Shown here piece after piece: positions 32,632 through 40,643 of a stretch of 64,000 nt of DNA. The position numbers were made by a program, and so were the translations under genes. Below the pieces are notes generated by a model. It did not search any database and was not told the DNA's origin. It saw only the letters and a list, made by a program, of their open reading frames with translations. This stretch comes from CAZCAQ01 sp964496905 (GTDB taxonomy: Bacteria; Patescibacteriota; WWE3; UBA101185; UBA10185): contig CAZCAQ010000004.1 in assembly GCA_964496905.1 (NCBI GenBank), forward strand, positions 1 through 64,000, in the 5' to 3' direction. Position 1 is the stretch's first letter, and every line of letters begins with the position of its first letter.

Positions 32632-33255
32632 ATGACCACGTTTTTAGTTACTTCCGCACAAAAACCAACACTTTCGCAAATTTCAGCTAAAATCAGATCT
32701 CAAGCTAAGAACGTAGATATATTACAAATTCAGTCCCAAGATTCAAAAGCAATAGGTATAGAAAAATCCCGCGAAATAGTGAAATTCGCTCAAAAGAGGC
32801 CAATGGGCGGTACACAAAAACTCGTGGTGGTGTTTGACGCCCACAAAATGACAGATGAAGCTCAAAACGCGTTGCTTAAAACTTTGGAAGAGCACGCAGA
32901 CTTTTTAGATATAGTTTTAGTTGTAAAAAATGAAAATGGGCTTTTAGACACAGTTATATCGCGCTGCAAAAAAATCAAGGTTGAAGAAGACGAAGACAAA
33001 AAAGGCAAAAAAAAGCAAAAAAGTGTTAATGAGCTAAAAAACTTAAATTTAAGCCAAAGACTAGCATTTGCCCAAAAAATCGCAAAACTGGAAAAAGAGG
33101 AAATTGTTGAACTTTTAGAGTCTTGGGCTATTGAAGAGGAAAAAGCCGGTTTTTACCAAAATGCTGATGTTTTGCTTAAATGCGCTGGTGACTTTGAACA
33201 ATTGAGTTTAAATGGAAGACTCGCTCTTGAGGTGTGTTTTTTGAAAATTATATAA
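32632..33255 (+). CDS. holB: DNA polymerase III delta' subunit-like protein (no Walker A)
   Basis: 207 residues, shorter than the usual 300 or more. The segment KRPMGGTQKLVVVFDAHKMTDEAQNALLKTLEEHADFLDIVLVVKNENGLLDTVISRCKKI is the diagnostic core of delta'/clamp-loader subunits, including the SRC motif. There is no P-loop, which is normal for delta', and the C-terminal collar domain is reduced. It loads the sliding clamp with tau/gamma and delta. The -10 TATAAA ends eight bases before ATG 32632, so it is probably leaderless. Confidence 0.85.
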   Translation: MTTFLVTSAQKPTLSQISAKIRSQAKNVDILQIQSQDSKAIGIEKSREIVKFAQKRPMGGTQKLVVVFDAHKMTDEAQNALLKTLEEHADFLDIVLVVKNENGLLDTVISRCKKIKVEEDEDKKGKKKQKSVNELKNLNLSQRLAFAQKIAKLEKEEIVELLESWAIEEEKAGFYQNADVLLKCAGDFEQLSLNGRLALEVCFLKII

Positions 33256-33268
33256 AAGTATCCCCTGA

Positions 33269-33297
33269 TTGACTTACATTACCCTATAGTATAGAAT
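33269..33297 (+). promoter_or_regulatory. CCTATAG-type promoter
   Basis: TTGACT (33269-33274), 17-base spacer holding CCTATAG (33283-33289), TAGAAT (33292-33297); leader of about 40 bases to ATG 33342. Confidence 0.7.
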
Positions 33298-33341
33298 GGC
33301 AGAATTTCAGATAAAGAACCTACGGTTAAACGGAGACACAT

Positions 33342-33671
33342 ATGGCTAGAGGCAGGAATTATACAAATTGGGTGATTGTAATTGGAGGCGAGGTCTGGGT
33401 ACAAGAAGATATAATGCGCCAGGCCACGGCAAAAGGGTACAATGCAGTTGGCATGACTTGCGCCATGGTTTTAAGTGATCTTAAAGCCGTTAGGCGAGCT
33501 GTGCGTATTTATGTAGCTGATGAGACCGACGCAGGTGTAGAATGCCTAGAAGAACTTTGGATTTCTAAATACACAAATCACAACAGTTATGGTGTATTGG
33601 TAAATCCAACAACTACTTTTAGTAGTCTGCCACATATTCTACTAGCTGGTGTTACGTCAAATTTGCCGTAA
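33342..33671 (+). CDS. Small orphan protein
   Basis: 109 residues. The start is basic (MARGRNYTNW), followed by an alternating alpha/beta pattern (VIVIGGEVWV, YGVLVNPTTTF) without signal peptide. No family recognised. The Shine-Dalgarno GGAG lies eight bases before ATG 33342. It has a complete own promoter of the CCTATAG type and a long-loop terminator, and lies between holB and gyrB as a single inserted unit. Confidence 0.6.
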   Translation: MARGRNYTNWVIVIGGEVWVQEDIMRQATAKGYNAVGMTCAMVLSDLKAVRRAVRIYVADETDAGVECLEELWISKYTNHNSYGVLVNPTTTFSSLPHILLAGVTSNLP

Positions 33672-33686
33672 CATCATACAAAAGTC

Positions 33687-33740
33687 AGAAAGGTTGCGCG
33701 CGTAAAATATAAAATCCGTACGTGACCTTTCTTACCATTT
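33687..33740 (+). terminator. Long-loop hairpin terminator
   Basis: AGAAAGGT (33687-33694) pairs with ACCTTTCT (33725-33732), with an inner CGCGTA/TACGTG pairing. Confidence 0.55.
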
Positions 33741-33825
33741 CAGATGACTGCAAAAGTATGCCGAGCTACCAACTATGTTGTAATTGGCAACTCAAATATT
33801 TCAACACAACCATAAACAAATATTG

Positions 33826-33831
33826 TATAAT
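33826..33831 (+). promoter_or_regulatory. gyrB -10 box
   Basis: TATAAT about 43 bases upstream of the gyrB ATG (33875); no strong -35 and no Shine-Dalgarno. Confidence 0.45.
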
Positions 33832-33874
33832 ACCAAAGCAAATTTTGTTTGCGCATTAAATCAACTAAAAACCT

Positions 33875-35803
33875 ATGACCGACAAAGAAAAAGTAAAAAA
33901 CTCACAAGAATACACAGCCGATCAAATCCAAGTCCTTGAAGGATTAGAACCAGTTCGTAAAAGACCTGGAATGTACATTGGCTCAACCGATATAAACGGT
34001 CTAAATCACCTTATTACCGAAATTGTTAACAATTCAATGGACGAAGCAATTGCTGGATTTGCAACTCACATTAAGCTTGAATTTTTTGAAGACGGCTCAG
34101 TTGCAGTTTACGACAACGGTAGAGGAATTCCTTATGGGATTAAAAAAGAATATGGAGTTTCAGCTTTGGAGCTTGCATACACAAAATTACATGCTGGCGG
34201 AAAATTCGGCGGGGGAGGGTACAAAGTATCTTCAGGTTTGCACGGTGTTGGTGCTTCGGTTGTAAATGCTCTTTCTGAATATTGTCGCGTAATTGTACTC
34301 AACAATGGAGAAACGGTAATTCAAGAATACGCAAATGGCGGAAAAGTTATGCGCCCAGTTGAAAAATTGGATCTTAAAAAACCTACGACCAAAATAAAAG
34401 GCGCTGAATGGAACATTGATCTTGCCAAATGGCCTTATCCAAAAGGTACAATTGCCCAATTTAAACCCGACGCCACAATTTTTGAAACAGTAGAATTTAA
34501 AAATAAGTTTTTTGTAGGCGCATTTAGAGAATACGCATTTTTAACGGCTGGAATAAAGTTTGAACTAGTTGATCACAGGGATGAAACTCACCAAACTTTT
34601 TATTTTGAAGGCGGTTTAAAGTCGTACTTGCGAAGTCTTAATCAAAACAAAACCTTGCTTAACCCAACACCTTTTTATGTTAGCCGCGAGCAAGATGGAA
34701 TTTCTGTTGAGGTAGCTTTTCAATACAATGACACTTTTAACGAAAATATTTTAGCTTTTGCAAACCACTTAAAAAACAGCGAAGGTGGATCTCATTTAAC
34801 CGGATTTAAATCGGCGTTGACAAAATCAATTAACGATTACGCTCGTAAAAAAGGGCTCTTAAAAGAAAAAGACGAAAACTTTAGCGGAGAAGACTTGCGT
34901 GAGGGATTAACAGCAATTATTTCAGTAAACTTGCCAAGCGAAACTTTGCAGTTTGAAGGACAAACCAAAGCAAAACTAGGAAACTCTAGTGTAAAACCAG
35001 CGGTTGAAACAGTAGTAAAAGAAGCTTTAGAGGAGTTTTTGGAAGAGAATCCACGCGACGGCCAAGCAATTGTAGAAAAGAACTTGTTAACAATGCGCGC
35101 AAGAATGGCAGCAAAGGCCGCTCGAGATACTGTTATAAGAAAGAGTGCTTTTGAAGGCGGGGGAGTGCTTCCAGGAAAATTGGCNNNNNNNNNNNNNNNN
35201 NNNNNNNNNNNNNNNNNNNNNNNNNNNNNNNNNNNNNNNNNNNNNNNNNNNNNNNNNNNNNNNNNNNNNNNNNNNNNNNNNNNNATAATTGACTCAGACA
35301 AATTTAAATATCTAATAATGGCAATGGGTGCAGGAATTGGCGAACAGTACAACCCCAAAAAACTCCGCTACCACAAATTAATTGTTATGGCAGATGCAGA
35401 TGTTGACGGAATGCACATTTTAACGCTGTATTTGACCTTTTTCTTTAGGCACATGCCTGAACTTGTTGAAGGTGGACACATTTATTGTGCAATGCCTCCG
35501 CTTTTTAAGGCTACATGGGGTAAAAATAAGCAATACTTGTTTGACGACACGGAACTGCAAAAATTCTTAAAAACTGCCGAAGGTCAAAAAGCCATGGTTC
35601 AGCGCTTTAAAGGTCTGGGAGAAATGAATGCAGAAGAATTATGGGAAACTACAATGAATCCAGAAACTCGACACCTTAAGCAAATAAACATTAATGACGC
35701 CTCAGAGGCTGACGAAGTGTTTACCATGTTAATGGGCGATGAAGTTCCTCCGCGTAAAAGATTTATTCAAACGCACGCTAAACAAGCAACTGTTGATATG
35801 TAG
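33875..35803 (+). CDS. gyrB: DNA gyrase subunit B (interrupted by gap)
   Basis: Seen: the GHKL ATPase (RKRPGMYIGSTDINGLNHLITEIVNNSMDEA, DNGRGIPYG, LHGVGASVVNALS), the transducer (QTKAKLGN), the TOPRIM part after the gap (YHKLIVMADADVDGMHI with the DxD metal site) and the C-terminal QRFKGLGEMN. The gap at 35185-35284 removes the first TOPRIM motif (EGDSA); complete GyrB proteins have about 48 residues there, so the real gap is roughly 45 bases longer than 100. With GyrA it introduces negative supercoils. It heads a cluster with the pyrophosphatase gene and gyrA. Confidence 0.95.
   Translation: MTDKEKVKNSQEYTADQIQVLEGLEPVRKRPGMYIGSTDINGLNHLITEIVNNSMDEAIAGFATHIKLEFFEDGSVAVYDNGRGIPYGIKKEYGVSALELAYTKLHAGGKFGGGGYKVSSGLHGVGASVVNALSEYCRVIVLNNGETVIQEYANGGKVMRPVEKLDLKKPTTKIKGAEWNIDLAKWPYPKGTIAQFKPDATIFETVEFKNKFFVGAFREYAFLTAGIKFELVDHRDETHQTFYFEGGLKSYLRSLNQNKTLLNPTPFYVSREQDGISVEVAFQYNDTFNENILAFANHLKNSEGGSHLTGFKSALTKSINDYARKKGLLKEKDENFSGEDLREGLTAIISVNLPSETLQFEGQTKAKLGNSSVKPAVETVVKEALEEFLEENPRDGQAIVEKNLLTMRARMAAKAARDTVIRKSAFEGGGVLPGKLXXXXXXXXXXXXXXXXXXXXXXXXXXXXXXXXXXIIDSDKFKYLIMAMGAGIGEQYNPKKLRYHKLIVMADADVDGMHILTLYLTFFFRHMPELVEGGHIYCAMPPLFKATWGKNKQYLFDDTELQKFLKTAEGQKAMVQRFKGLGEMNAEELWETTMNPETRHLKQININDASEADEVFTMLMGDEVPPRKRFIQTHAKQATVDM
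35185..35284. other. Scaffold gap (100 N)
   Basis: 100 N in gyrB, over the expected EGDSA motif. Confidence 0.95.
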
Positions 35804-35831
35804 TGCCTATTTGCGTAATAATTAACGGACA

Positions 35832-36770
35832 ATGAAAATCTTTGTAATTGGCCATATTTCACCAGATTTAGACACCGTTGCTGCTGCATACGTGTATTCA
35901 AAATATTTAACTCAACTAAATGCATACCCGCATGCACAAATTGAACCGCTCATAACAGAAGAGCCAAATTTAGAAACAAAAGTGATCTTTGAAAAATTTG
36001 GCGTAAAACTTCCAAAACTAATTACACAGGTCCAAATTGCCGAAGAGGACCGTTTTATATTAGTTGACCATAATGAAGAGGCGCAAAGACATCCGCTTGT
36101 AAAAAATGAACACGTTATTGAAATTGTCGATCACCATAAAATAAATATTACATTCACAAGCCCCATTAAGATTGATGTTAGGCCTTTGGCATCAACTTGC
36201 ACAGCTATTCATTTGCTGTATAAAGCGCATAACTTACCTCTGGAAAAAACTATTGAGCTTTTAATATTGGCTGCAATTTTGTCTGACACTGTAGGCCTTA
36301 GATCGGCGACCACTACTCAAACCGATACCGCTATTGCAAATGAAATTGTGGAACTTTATGGCATTGATTTGGATATGTTGATTTTTGAGCTATTTAAAGC
36401 AAAATCAGATATTACTGGTCTGTCGGTTGAGGAATTAATTAAAAAAGATTACAAAGTCTTTGATTTTGCAGGCAAAAAGGTATTTATTGGTAGCATAGAA
36501 ACTGTAGAACCAGAAAAGGTTTTAGATCTAACAAAAGAAATAGTTTTGGGCTTAAACACTCTAAAGGTAGAGCAGGGAATTGACTTAGCTTTTTTATGCG
36601 TAACTGATATTTTAAGAATCGATACGCAGGTAGTTTATGAAACAAAAGAAGAGGGCAGGGTGCTCGAAAAGGCATTTTCAACGGTAGCGAGCAGCAACGT
36701 GGCCGTTATTGGTCCAAAAATAAGTCGTAAAAAGGAGATTGCCCCTGCAATTGAGGTTGCGTTAAGTTGA
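35832..36770 (+). CDS. ppaC: Manganese-dependent inorganic pyrophosphatase (family II)
   Basis: 312 residues of the DHH superfamily. GHISPDLDTVAAAYVYSKY, LVDHNEEAQRHP, EIVDHHKI and ILSDTVGLRSATTTQTD are the family II pyrophosphatase signatures, with His and Asp residues that bind two metal ions. It splits pyrophosphate to phosphate and pulls polymer synthesis forward. The C-terminal DHHA2-like domain (about 190-310) is present. It starts 28 bases after gyrB, without Shine-Dalgarno. A nanoRNase of the same superfamily is less likely, given the VDHNE motif. Confidence 0.87.
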   Translation: MKIFVIGHISPDLDTVAAAYVYSKYLTQLNAYPHAQIEPLITEEPNLETKVIFEKFGVKLPKLITQVQIAEEDRFILVDHNEEAQRHPLVKNEHVIEIVDHHKINITFTSPIKIDVRPLASTCTAIHLLYKAHNLPLEKTIELLILAAILSDTVGLRSATTTQTDTAIANEIVELYGIDLDMLIFELFKAKSDITGLSVEELIKKDYKVFDFAGKKVFIGSIETVEPEKVLDLTKEIVLGLNTLKVEQGIDLAFLCVTDILRIDTQVVYETKEEGRVLEKAFSTVASSNVAVIGPKISRKKEIAPAIEVALS

Positions 36771-36771
36771 T

Positions 36772-37062
36772 ATGGAAAACTTTGTAGAAATAGGTGAAAC
36801 TAATAAACCTCAAGAAGTGAGTTCTATTCTTGCGCAAATAGAAAGCAGATCAGTGTCAGCAGCAGAAACTGCTCGTGAAATGACAAATGCAATAGCTCAG
36901 AATGGTGTTCGCATCGAACACGACGTTGTAGGTTACACTGCTTTGGCACAATCAGCTAACCACTTTTACACTTTAGGCGTAAGCTTAATTGATAAGAATG
37001 GTGGTACCAAGACTGTTACACTAACAAAAGATGGTGAACGTAAATACTTTAGCGAGCTTTAA
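36772..37062 (+). CDS. Small hypothetical protein
   Basis: 96 residues starting one base after the pyrophosphatase stop, so co-transcribed. Acidic helical N-terminal half (SSILAQIESRSVSAAETAREMTNAI) and a beta hairpin near the end (YTLGVSLIDKNGGTKTVTL). No family recognised. The gyrA promoter overlaps the space directly after it. Confidence 0.55.
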   Translation: MENFVEIGETNKPQEVSSILAQIESRSVSAAETAREMTNAIAQNGVRIEHDVVGYTALAQSANHFYTLGVSLIDKNGGTKTVTLTKDGERKYFSEL

Positions 37063-37071
37063 TTAGCTTAA

Positions 37072-37100
37072 TTGAACCCCCCTCAAAAAACTGCTATCAT
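37072..37100 (+). promoter_or_regulatory. gyrA promoter, near-leaderless
   Basis: TTGAAC (37072-37077), 17 bases, TATCAT (37095-37100), nine bases, ATG 37110. Confidence 0.7.
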
Positions 37101-37109
37101 ACATGAGCT

Positions 37110-39791
37110 ATGGCGCGTATTAAGAGCATAAACCCTAAAGATCCTTCAGCAGAAGAAAAAGATTTAACCAATTCAATTGCCGGTATTCCACAAGAAAACA
37201 CTGTTGGACACAAACTTATTCAAGCCGACATCTCTGAGGAGATGAAAAAGGCGTACCTAGACTATGCAATGAGCGTTATAGTTTCGCGCGCACTTCCTGA
37301 CGTTAGAGACGGACTAAAGCCAGTTCAAAGAAGAATTATTTACTCTATGCAAGAGCAAGGAATGCTCGTTTCTGGAAAGTTTTATAAGTCAGCAACAGTT
37401 GTAGGAAATGTTATGAGTAAATATCACCCTCATGGTGATGCTTCTGTTTACGACGCATTAGTACGAATGGCGCAAGATTTTACTCTGCGGTACCCACTTA
37501 TAGCAGGGCAGGGAAACTTTGGTTCTATGGACAATGACCCTCCAGCTGCAATGAGATATACAGAGGCTAAGTTATCACTTATTGCCGAGGAAACTTTTAA
37601 AGACATAAATAAAGATACAGTTAACATGTATGTTAACGACTTACAGAACCTTGAACCAGAAGTTTTACCTTCACTTTTGCCTAATATGCTTCTAAATGGC
37701 GCGCAAGGTATTGCTGTGGGTATGGCGACTCAAATACCTCCACACAATTTAACCGAAGTTGTTCAAGCAATTAAGGCTCTTATTGATAAAGCAACAAATA
37801 TTGGCAAAAACGCAACTCAAGCCGAAGAGCAAGAGCATAGAGCTTTTGAAGGACATACAGATGGTATGTTTAAAGTTTTAGTTTCTAGGCCCGAATTTGA
37901 TTCAGACGCAACCGTAGAAGACCTAACCGAATTTGTAAAGGGACCAGACTATCCAACTGGTGGAATTATTTTTGATAAAAAAGAAATAATGCAGGTTTAC
38001 GCAACAGGGAAAGGAAGAATAGTAGCAAGGGGAGTAGTAAACATTGAGGAACACAAAAACGGCAAAGTTCAAATAATTGTTACCGAAATTCCCTACATGG
38101 TTAACAAAGCGGCACTAATTGAAAAAATCGCCGATTTGGTAAAAGACAAGCGAATTGTTGGTATATCAGACATAAGAGATGAATCGAACAGAGAAGGTGT
38201 TCGAGTAGTCATTGAGCTAAAACGCGACGCGGTACCTAAAAAGGTAGAGAATAGCTTATACAAGTACACACAGCTTCAAAGTGCATTTAATGCAAATATG
38301 GTTGCATTGGTGCACGGTGAGCCAAAACTTTTACCTTTAAAAACAATGCTTGAGGAATTTGTTAAGCACAGGCAAGAAATAGTTATAAGAAGAACCATAT
38401 TTTTACTCAAAAAAGCTAAAGCACGAGAACACATTTTACTTGGGTACAAAATTGCCCTGGATAACCTTGACGAAATTATTAAGCTTATTAGAAATAGTAA
38501 AGACCAAGACGCCGCTAAAACAGGATTAATTACAAAATTTGGAATGTCCGAAATGCAAGCGCAGGCAGTACTAGATTTGCAACTTCGTAGGTTAGCAGCA
38601 TTAGAACGCCAAAAAATCTTAGACGAACTAAATGAAATTGTTAACGCTATAAAGAGTTACGAAGCACTTTTAGCCTCACCAAAAAAAATTCTTGGGGTTG
38701 TTCGAGACGAACTTGAAGAACTTTTAAACAAATTTGGCGACGAAAGAAAAACTAAGGTTGTTAAAGGCAAAATTGGCGAATTAGCAGAAGAAGATTTAAT
38801 TGCAAACGAACGCTGTATTGTCACAATTTCGCAAAGCGGTTACATAAAGCGTATGAAAGAAGACACATATCGCAAGCAGAACAGGGGAGGCGTTGGTGTA
38901 AATGGCCAAACCCTAAAAGAAGAAGACGTAATAGACACACTAAAAATCTGCGAGACTCATGATACTGCTTTATTTTTTACCAGCCGTGGTCGAGTTTACA
39001 AGTTAAAGGTTTGGGATATTCCCGAAGCAATGAGAGCAGCTAAAGGCACAGCTTTGGCAAACTTTTTAAATATTTCTCAAGGCGAAAAAGTAGAGGCATT
39101 TTTAGCACTTACTCAGGCAGAAATTGAAAACAAAGATTCATTTATAGTTTTGGCAACCAAAAAAGGAAACATTAAAAAGACTCCAATGACTGAGTTTGCC
39201 AACATTAGAACTTCAGGTATTACAGCAATCAACTTAACTGAAGGCGATAGCTTAGTTTGGGCAAAACTGAGCAGAGGAACCGATACAATTTTAATGGTAA
39301 CCGCGCAAGGGCAGTCAATTCGCTTTGCAGAACAACAAGTTCGTCCGATGGGACGTTCAGCAGGCGGAGTTATTGGAATTAAATACGCCAAAAAAGACGA
39401 CTACCTAATTGGACTAGAAGTAGTTGAATCAGGCAGCGATAAAGCATTTTTTGTTTTAACCGCTACCGAAAACGGGTTTGGTAAAAAAACTATACTAGAC
39501 GAATATAAATTGCAAAACAGAGGCGGATCAGGAATTTTAACCTACAAAGTTACAGATAAAACGGGCAATGTAATGTGCGCACGAATTTTTAGTAAAAAAG
39601 AAAAGAGCGATGTGCTAATTGTAAGCGCAGCAGGAAAAGTAATTCGACTAGATAACAAAGAAATCCCAGAACTTGGCAGAGCCACAATAGGCGTTAAACT
39701 TATTAAAGTTGCCTCAAGCGACAAAGTGGTTTCAATTGGTCTTATTAACGAAGCCGAAAAAGAACTTGAAATAGTCGAACCTCAGGCCTAA
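37110..39791 (+). CDS. gyrA: DNA gyrase subunit A
   Basis: 893 residues. Breakage-reunion domain: AMSVIVSRALPDVRDGLKPVQRRIIYSM, YHPHGDASVYDALVRMAQ, and AAMRYTEAKL with the catalytic Tyr. A coiled coil and the C-terminal beta-pinwheel follow (from about 560). The GyrA box in the first blade reads QNRGGVG, a looser form of the usual QRRGGKG, and QNRGGSG occurs again later. GyrA wraps DNA and forms the Tyr-DNA link. A stretch near residue 245 (NATQAEEQEHRAFEGHTDGMFKV) looks like a lineage-specific insertion. Own promoter; rnhB follows ten bases later. Confidence 0.96.
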   Translation: MARIKSINPKDPSAEEKDLTNSIAGIPQENTVGHKLIQADISEEMKKAYLDYAMSVIVSRALPDVRDGLKPVQRRIIYSMQEQGMLVSGKFYKSATVVGNVMSKYHPHGDASVYDALVRMAQDFTLRYPLIAGQGNFGSMDNDPPAAMRYTEAKLSLIAEETFKDINKDTVNMYVNDLQNLEPEVLPSLLPNMLLNGAQGIAVGMATQIPPHNLTEVVQAIKALIDKATNIGKNATQAEEQEHRAFEGHTDGMFKVLVSRPEFDSDATVEDLTEFVKGPDYPTGGIIFDKKEIMQVYATGKGRIVARGVVNIEEHKNGKVQIIVTEIPYMVNKAALIEKIADLVKDKRIVGISDIRDESNREGVRVVIELKRDAVPKKVENSLYKYTQLQSAFNANMVALVHGEPKLLPLKTMLEEFVKHRQEIVIRRTIFLLKKAKAREHILLGYKIALDNLDEIIKLIRNSKDQDAAKTGLITKFGMSEMQAQAVLDLQLRRLAALERQKILDELNEIVNAIKSYEALLASPKKILGVVRDELEELLNKFGDERKTKVVKGKIGELAEEDLIANERCIVTISQSGYIKRMKEDTYRKQNRGGVGVNGQTLKEEDVIDTLKICETHDTALFFTSRGRVYKLKVWDIPEAMRAAKGTALANFLNISQGEKVEAFLALTQAEIENKDSFIVLATKKGNIKKTPMTEFANIRTSGITAINLTEGDSLVWAKLSRGTDTILMVTAQGQSIRFAEQQVRPMGRSAGGVIGIKYAKKDDYLIGLEVVESGSDKAFFVLTATENGFGKKTILDEYKLQNRGGSGILTYKVTDKTGNVMCARIFSKKEKSDVLIVSAAGKVIRLDNKEIPELGRATIGVKLIKVASSDKVVSIGLINEAEKELEIVEPQA

Positions 39792-39801
39792 GCTAACTTA
39801 A

Positions 39802-40485
39802 ATGTTTCATTATGAACTAGATTTAGTATCCAAAGGGATTCGCTATGTTGCAGCTATAGATGAAGTAGGTCGGGGATGTTTAGCTGGTCCAATGGCAGTT
39901 GGATGCGTGGTGTATGACCTAGTAGAAGTAGGAAAGTGGAATACCAAAAACTTGGAGCTTGGTGAAAAATCAGAACATTTGTGGATTAACGACGTTAAAG
40001 ATTCAAAAAAACTTTCCGCAAAAAAACGAGAAAAGTTGGCAGAATTAATAAAAAAGGCAACAGTTGCATCAAAAGTTTTTTTTATCGAAAACACGCAAAT
40101 TGACGAAAAAGGCATTAGTTGGGCAGAAAAGTTTGGCTTTGCAGAAGCACTAAAGCTAACGGGGATAGCGCCTGATTTTGTATTAACCGATGCTTTTCCA
40201 GTTTTAACCTTAAACAAGGCTTTGCAAAAAAATATCATTGGTGGTGATGGAGTTAGCTTTTGCATAGCGTCGGCCTCAATATTCGCAAAAGTTACGCGTG
40301 ATAGGCTAATGGTAGAACAACACGAAAATTGGCCAATTTATGGATTTGACCGTCACAAAGGGTATGGAACATCTTTTCATATGGAAATGATAAAAGAACA
40401 TGGAATATGCCCGATTCACAGAAAAAGTTTTGAGCCTATAAAAAGTTTTCAAACATCAAATTTTTGGTGGAGCAGAGGAGACTAA
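39802..40485 (+). CDS. rnhB: Ribonuclease HII
   Basis: 227 residues. AAIDEVGRGCLAGPMAVGCVV (first Asp-Glu pair), DSKKLSAKKREKL, VLTDAF (third Asp), and SASIFAKVTRDRLM are RNase HII motifs. It cuts the RNA strand of hybrids and removes single ribonucleotides from DNA. The insertion DLVEVGKWNTKNLELGEKSEHLWI after the first motif is unusual for the family. It ends in a good terminator, closing the gyrB-rnhB cluster. Confidence 0.95.
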   Translation: MFHYELDLVSKGIRYVAAIDEVGRGCLAGPMAVGCVVYDLVEVGKWNTKNLELGEKSEHLWINDVKDSKKLSAKKREKLAELIKKATVASKVFFIENTQIDEKGISWAEKFGFAEALKLTGIAPDFVLTDAFPVLTLNKALQKNIIGGDGVSFCIASASIFAKVTRDRLMVEQHENWPIYGFDRHKGYGTSFHMEMIKEHGICPIHRKSFEPIKSFQTSNFWWSRGD

Positions 40486-40541
40486 GCAAAGCTTGCATTC
40501 TCACTTAGTTCGAAAGTCGAACTCCCATAGTCGAGGACAAA

Positions 40542-40564
40542 GGCCGCTAACAGCGGCTTTTTTG
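40542..40564 (+). terminator. Intrinsic terminator after rnhB
   Basis: GCCGCT (40543-40548) and AGCGGC (40552-40557), then T6. Upstream of it is a further hairpin (AGTTCGA/TCGAACT around 40507-40523). Confidence 0.9.
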
Positions 40565-40624
40565 TTACCAAAATTACAAGAATAACTGCAAGACTTCTCT
40601 ATTCAACCTAAAATTACAGTAAGG

Positions 40625-40630
40625 TATACT
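40625..40630 (+). promoter_or_regulatory. -10 box of the surface locus
   Basis: TATACT, with TTCAAC 17 bases upstream, 13 bases before ATG 40644; a leader of about six bases is predicted. Confidence 0.5.
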
Positions 40631-40643
40631 TTAAGTACACATC

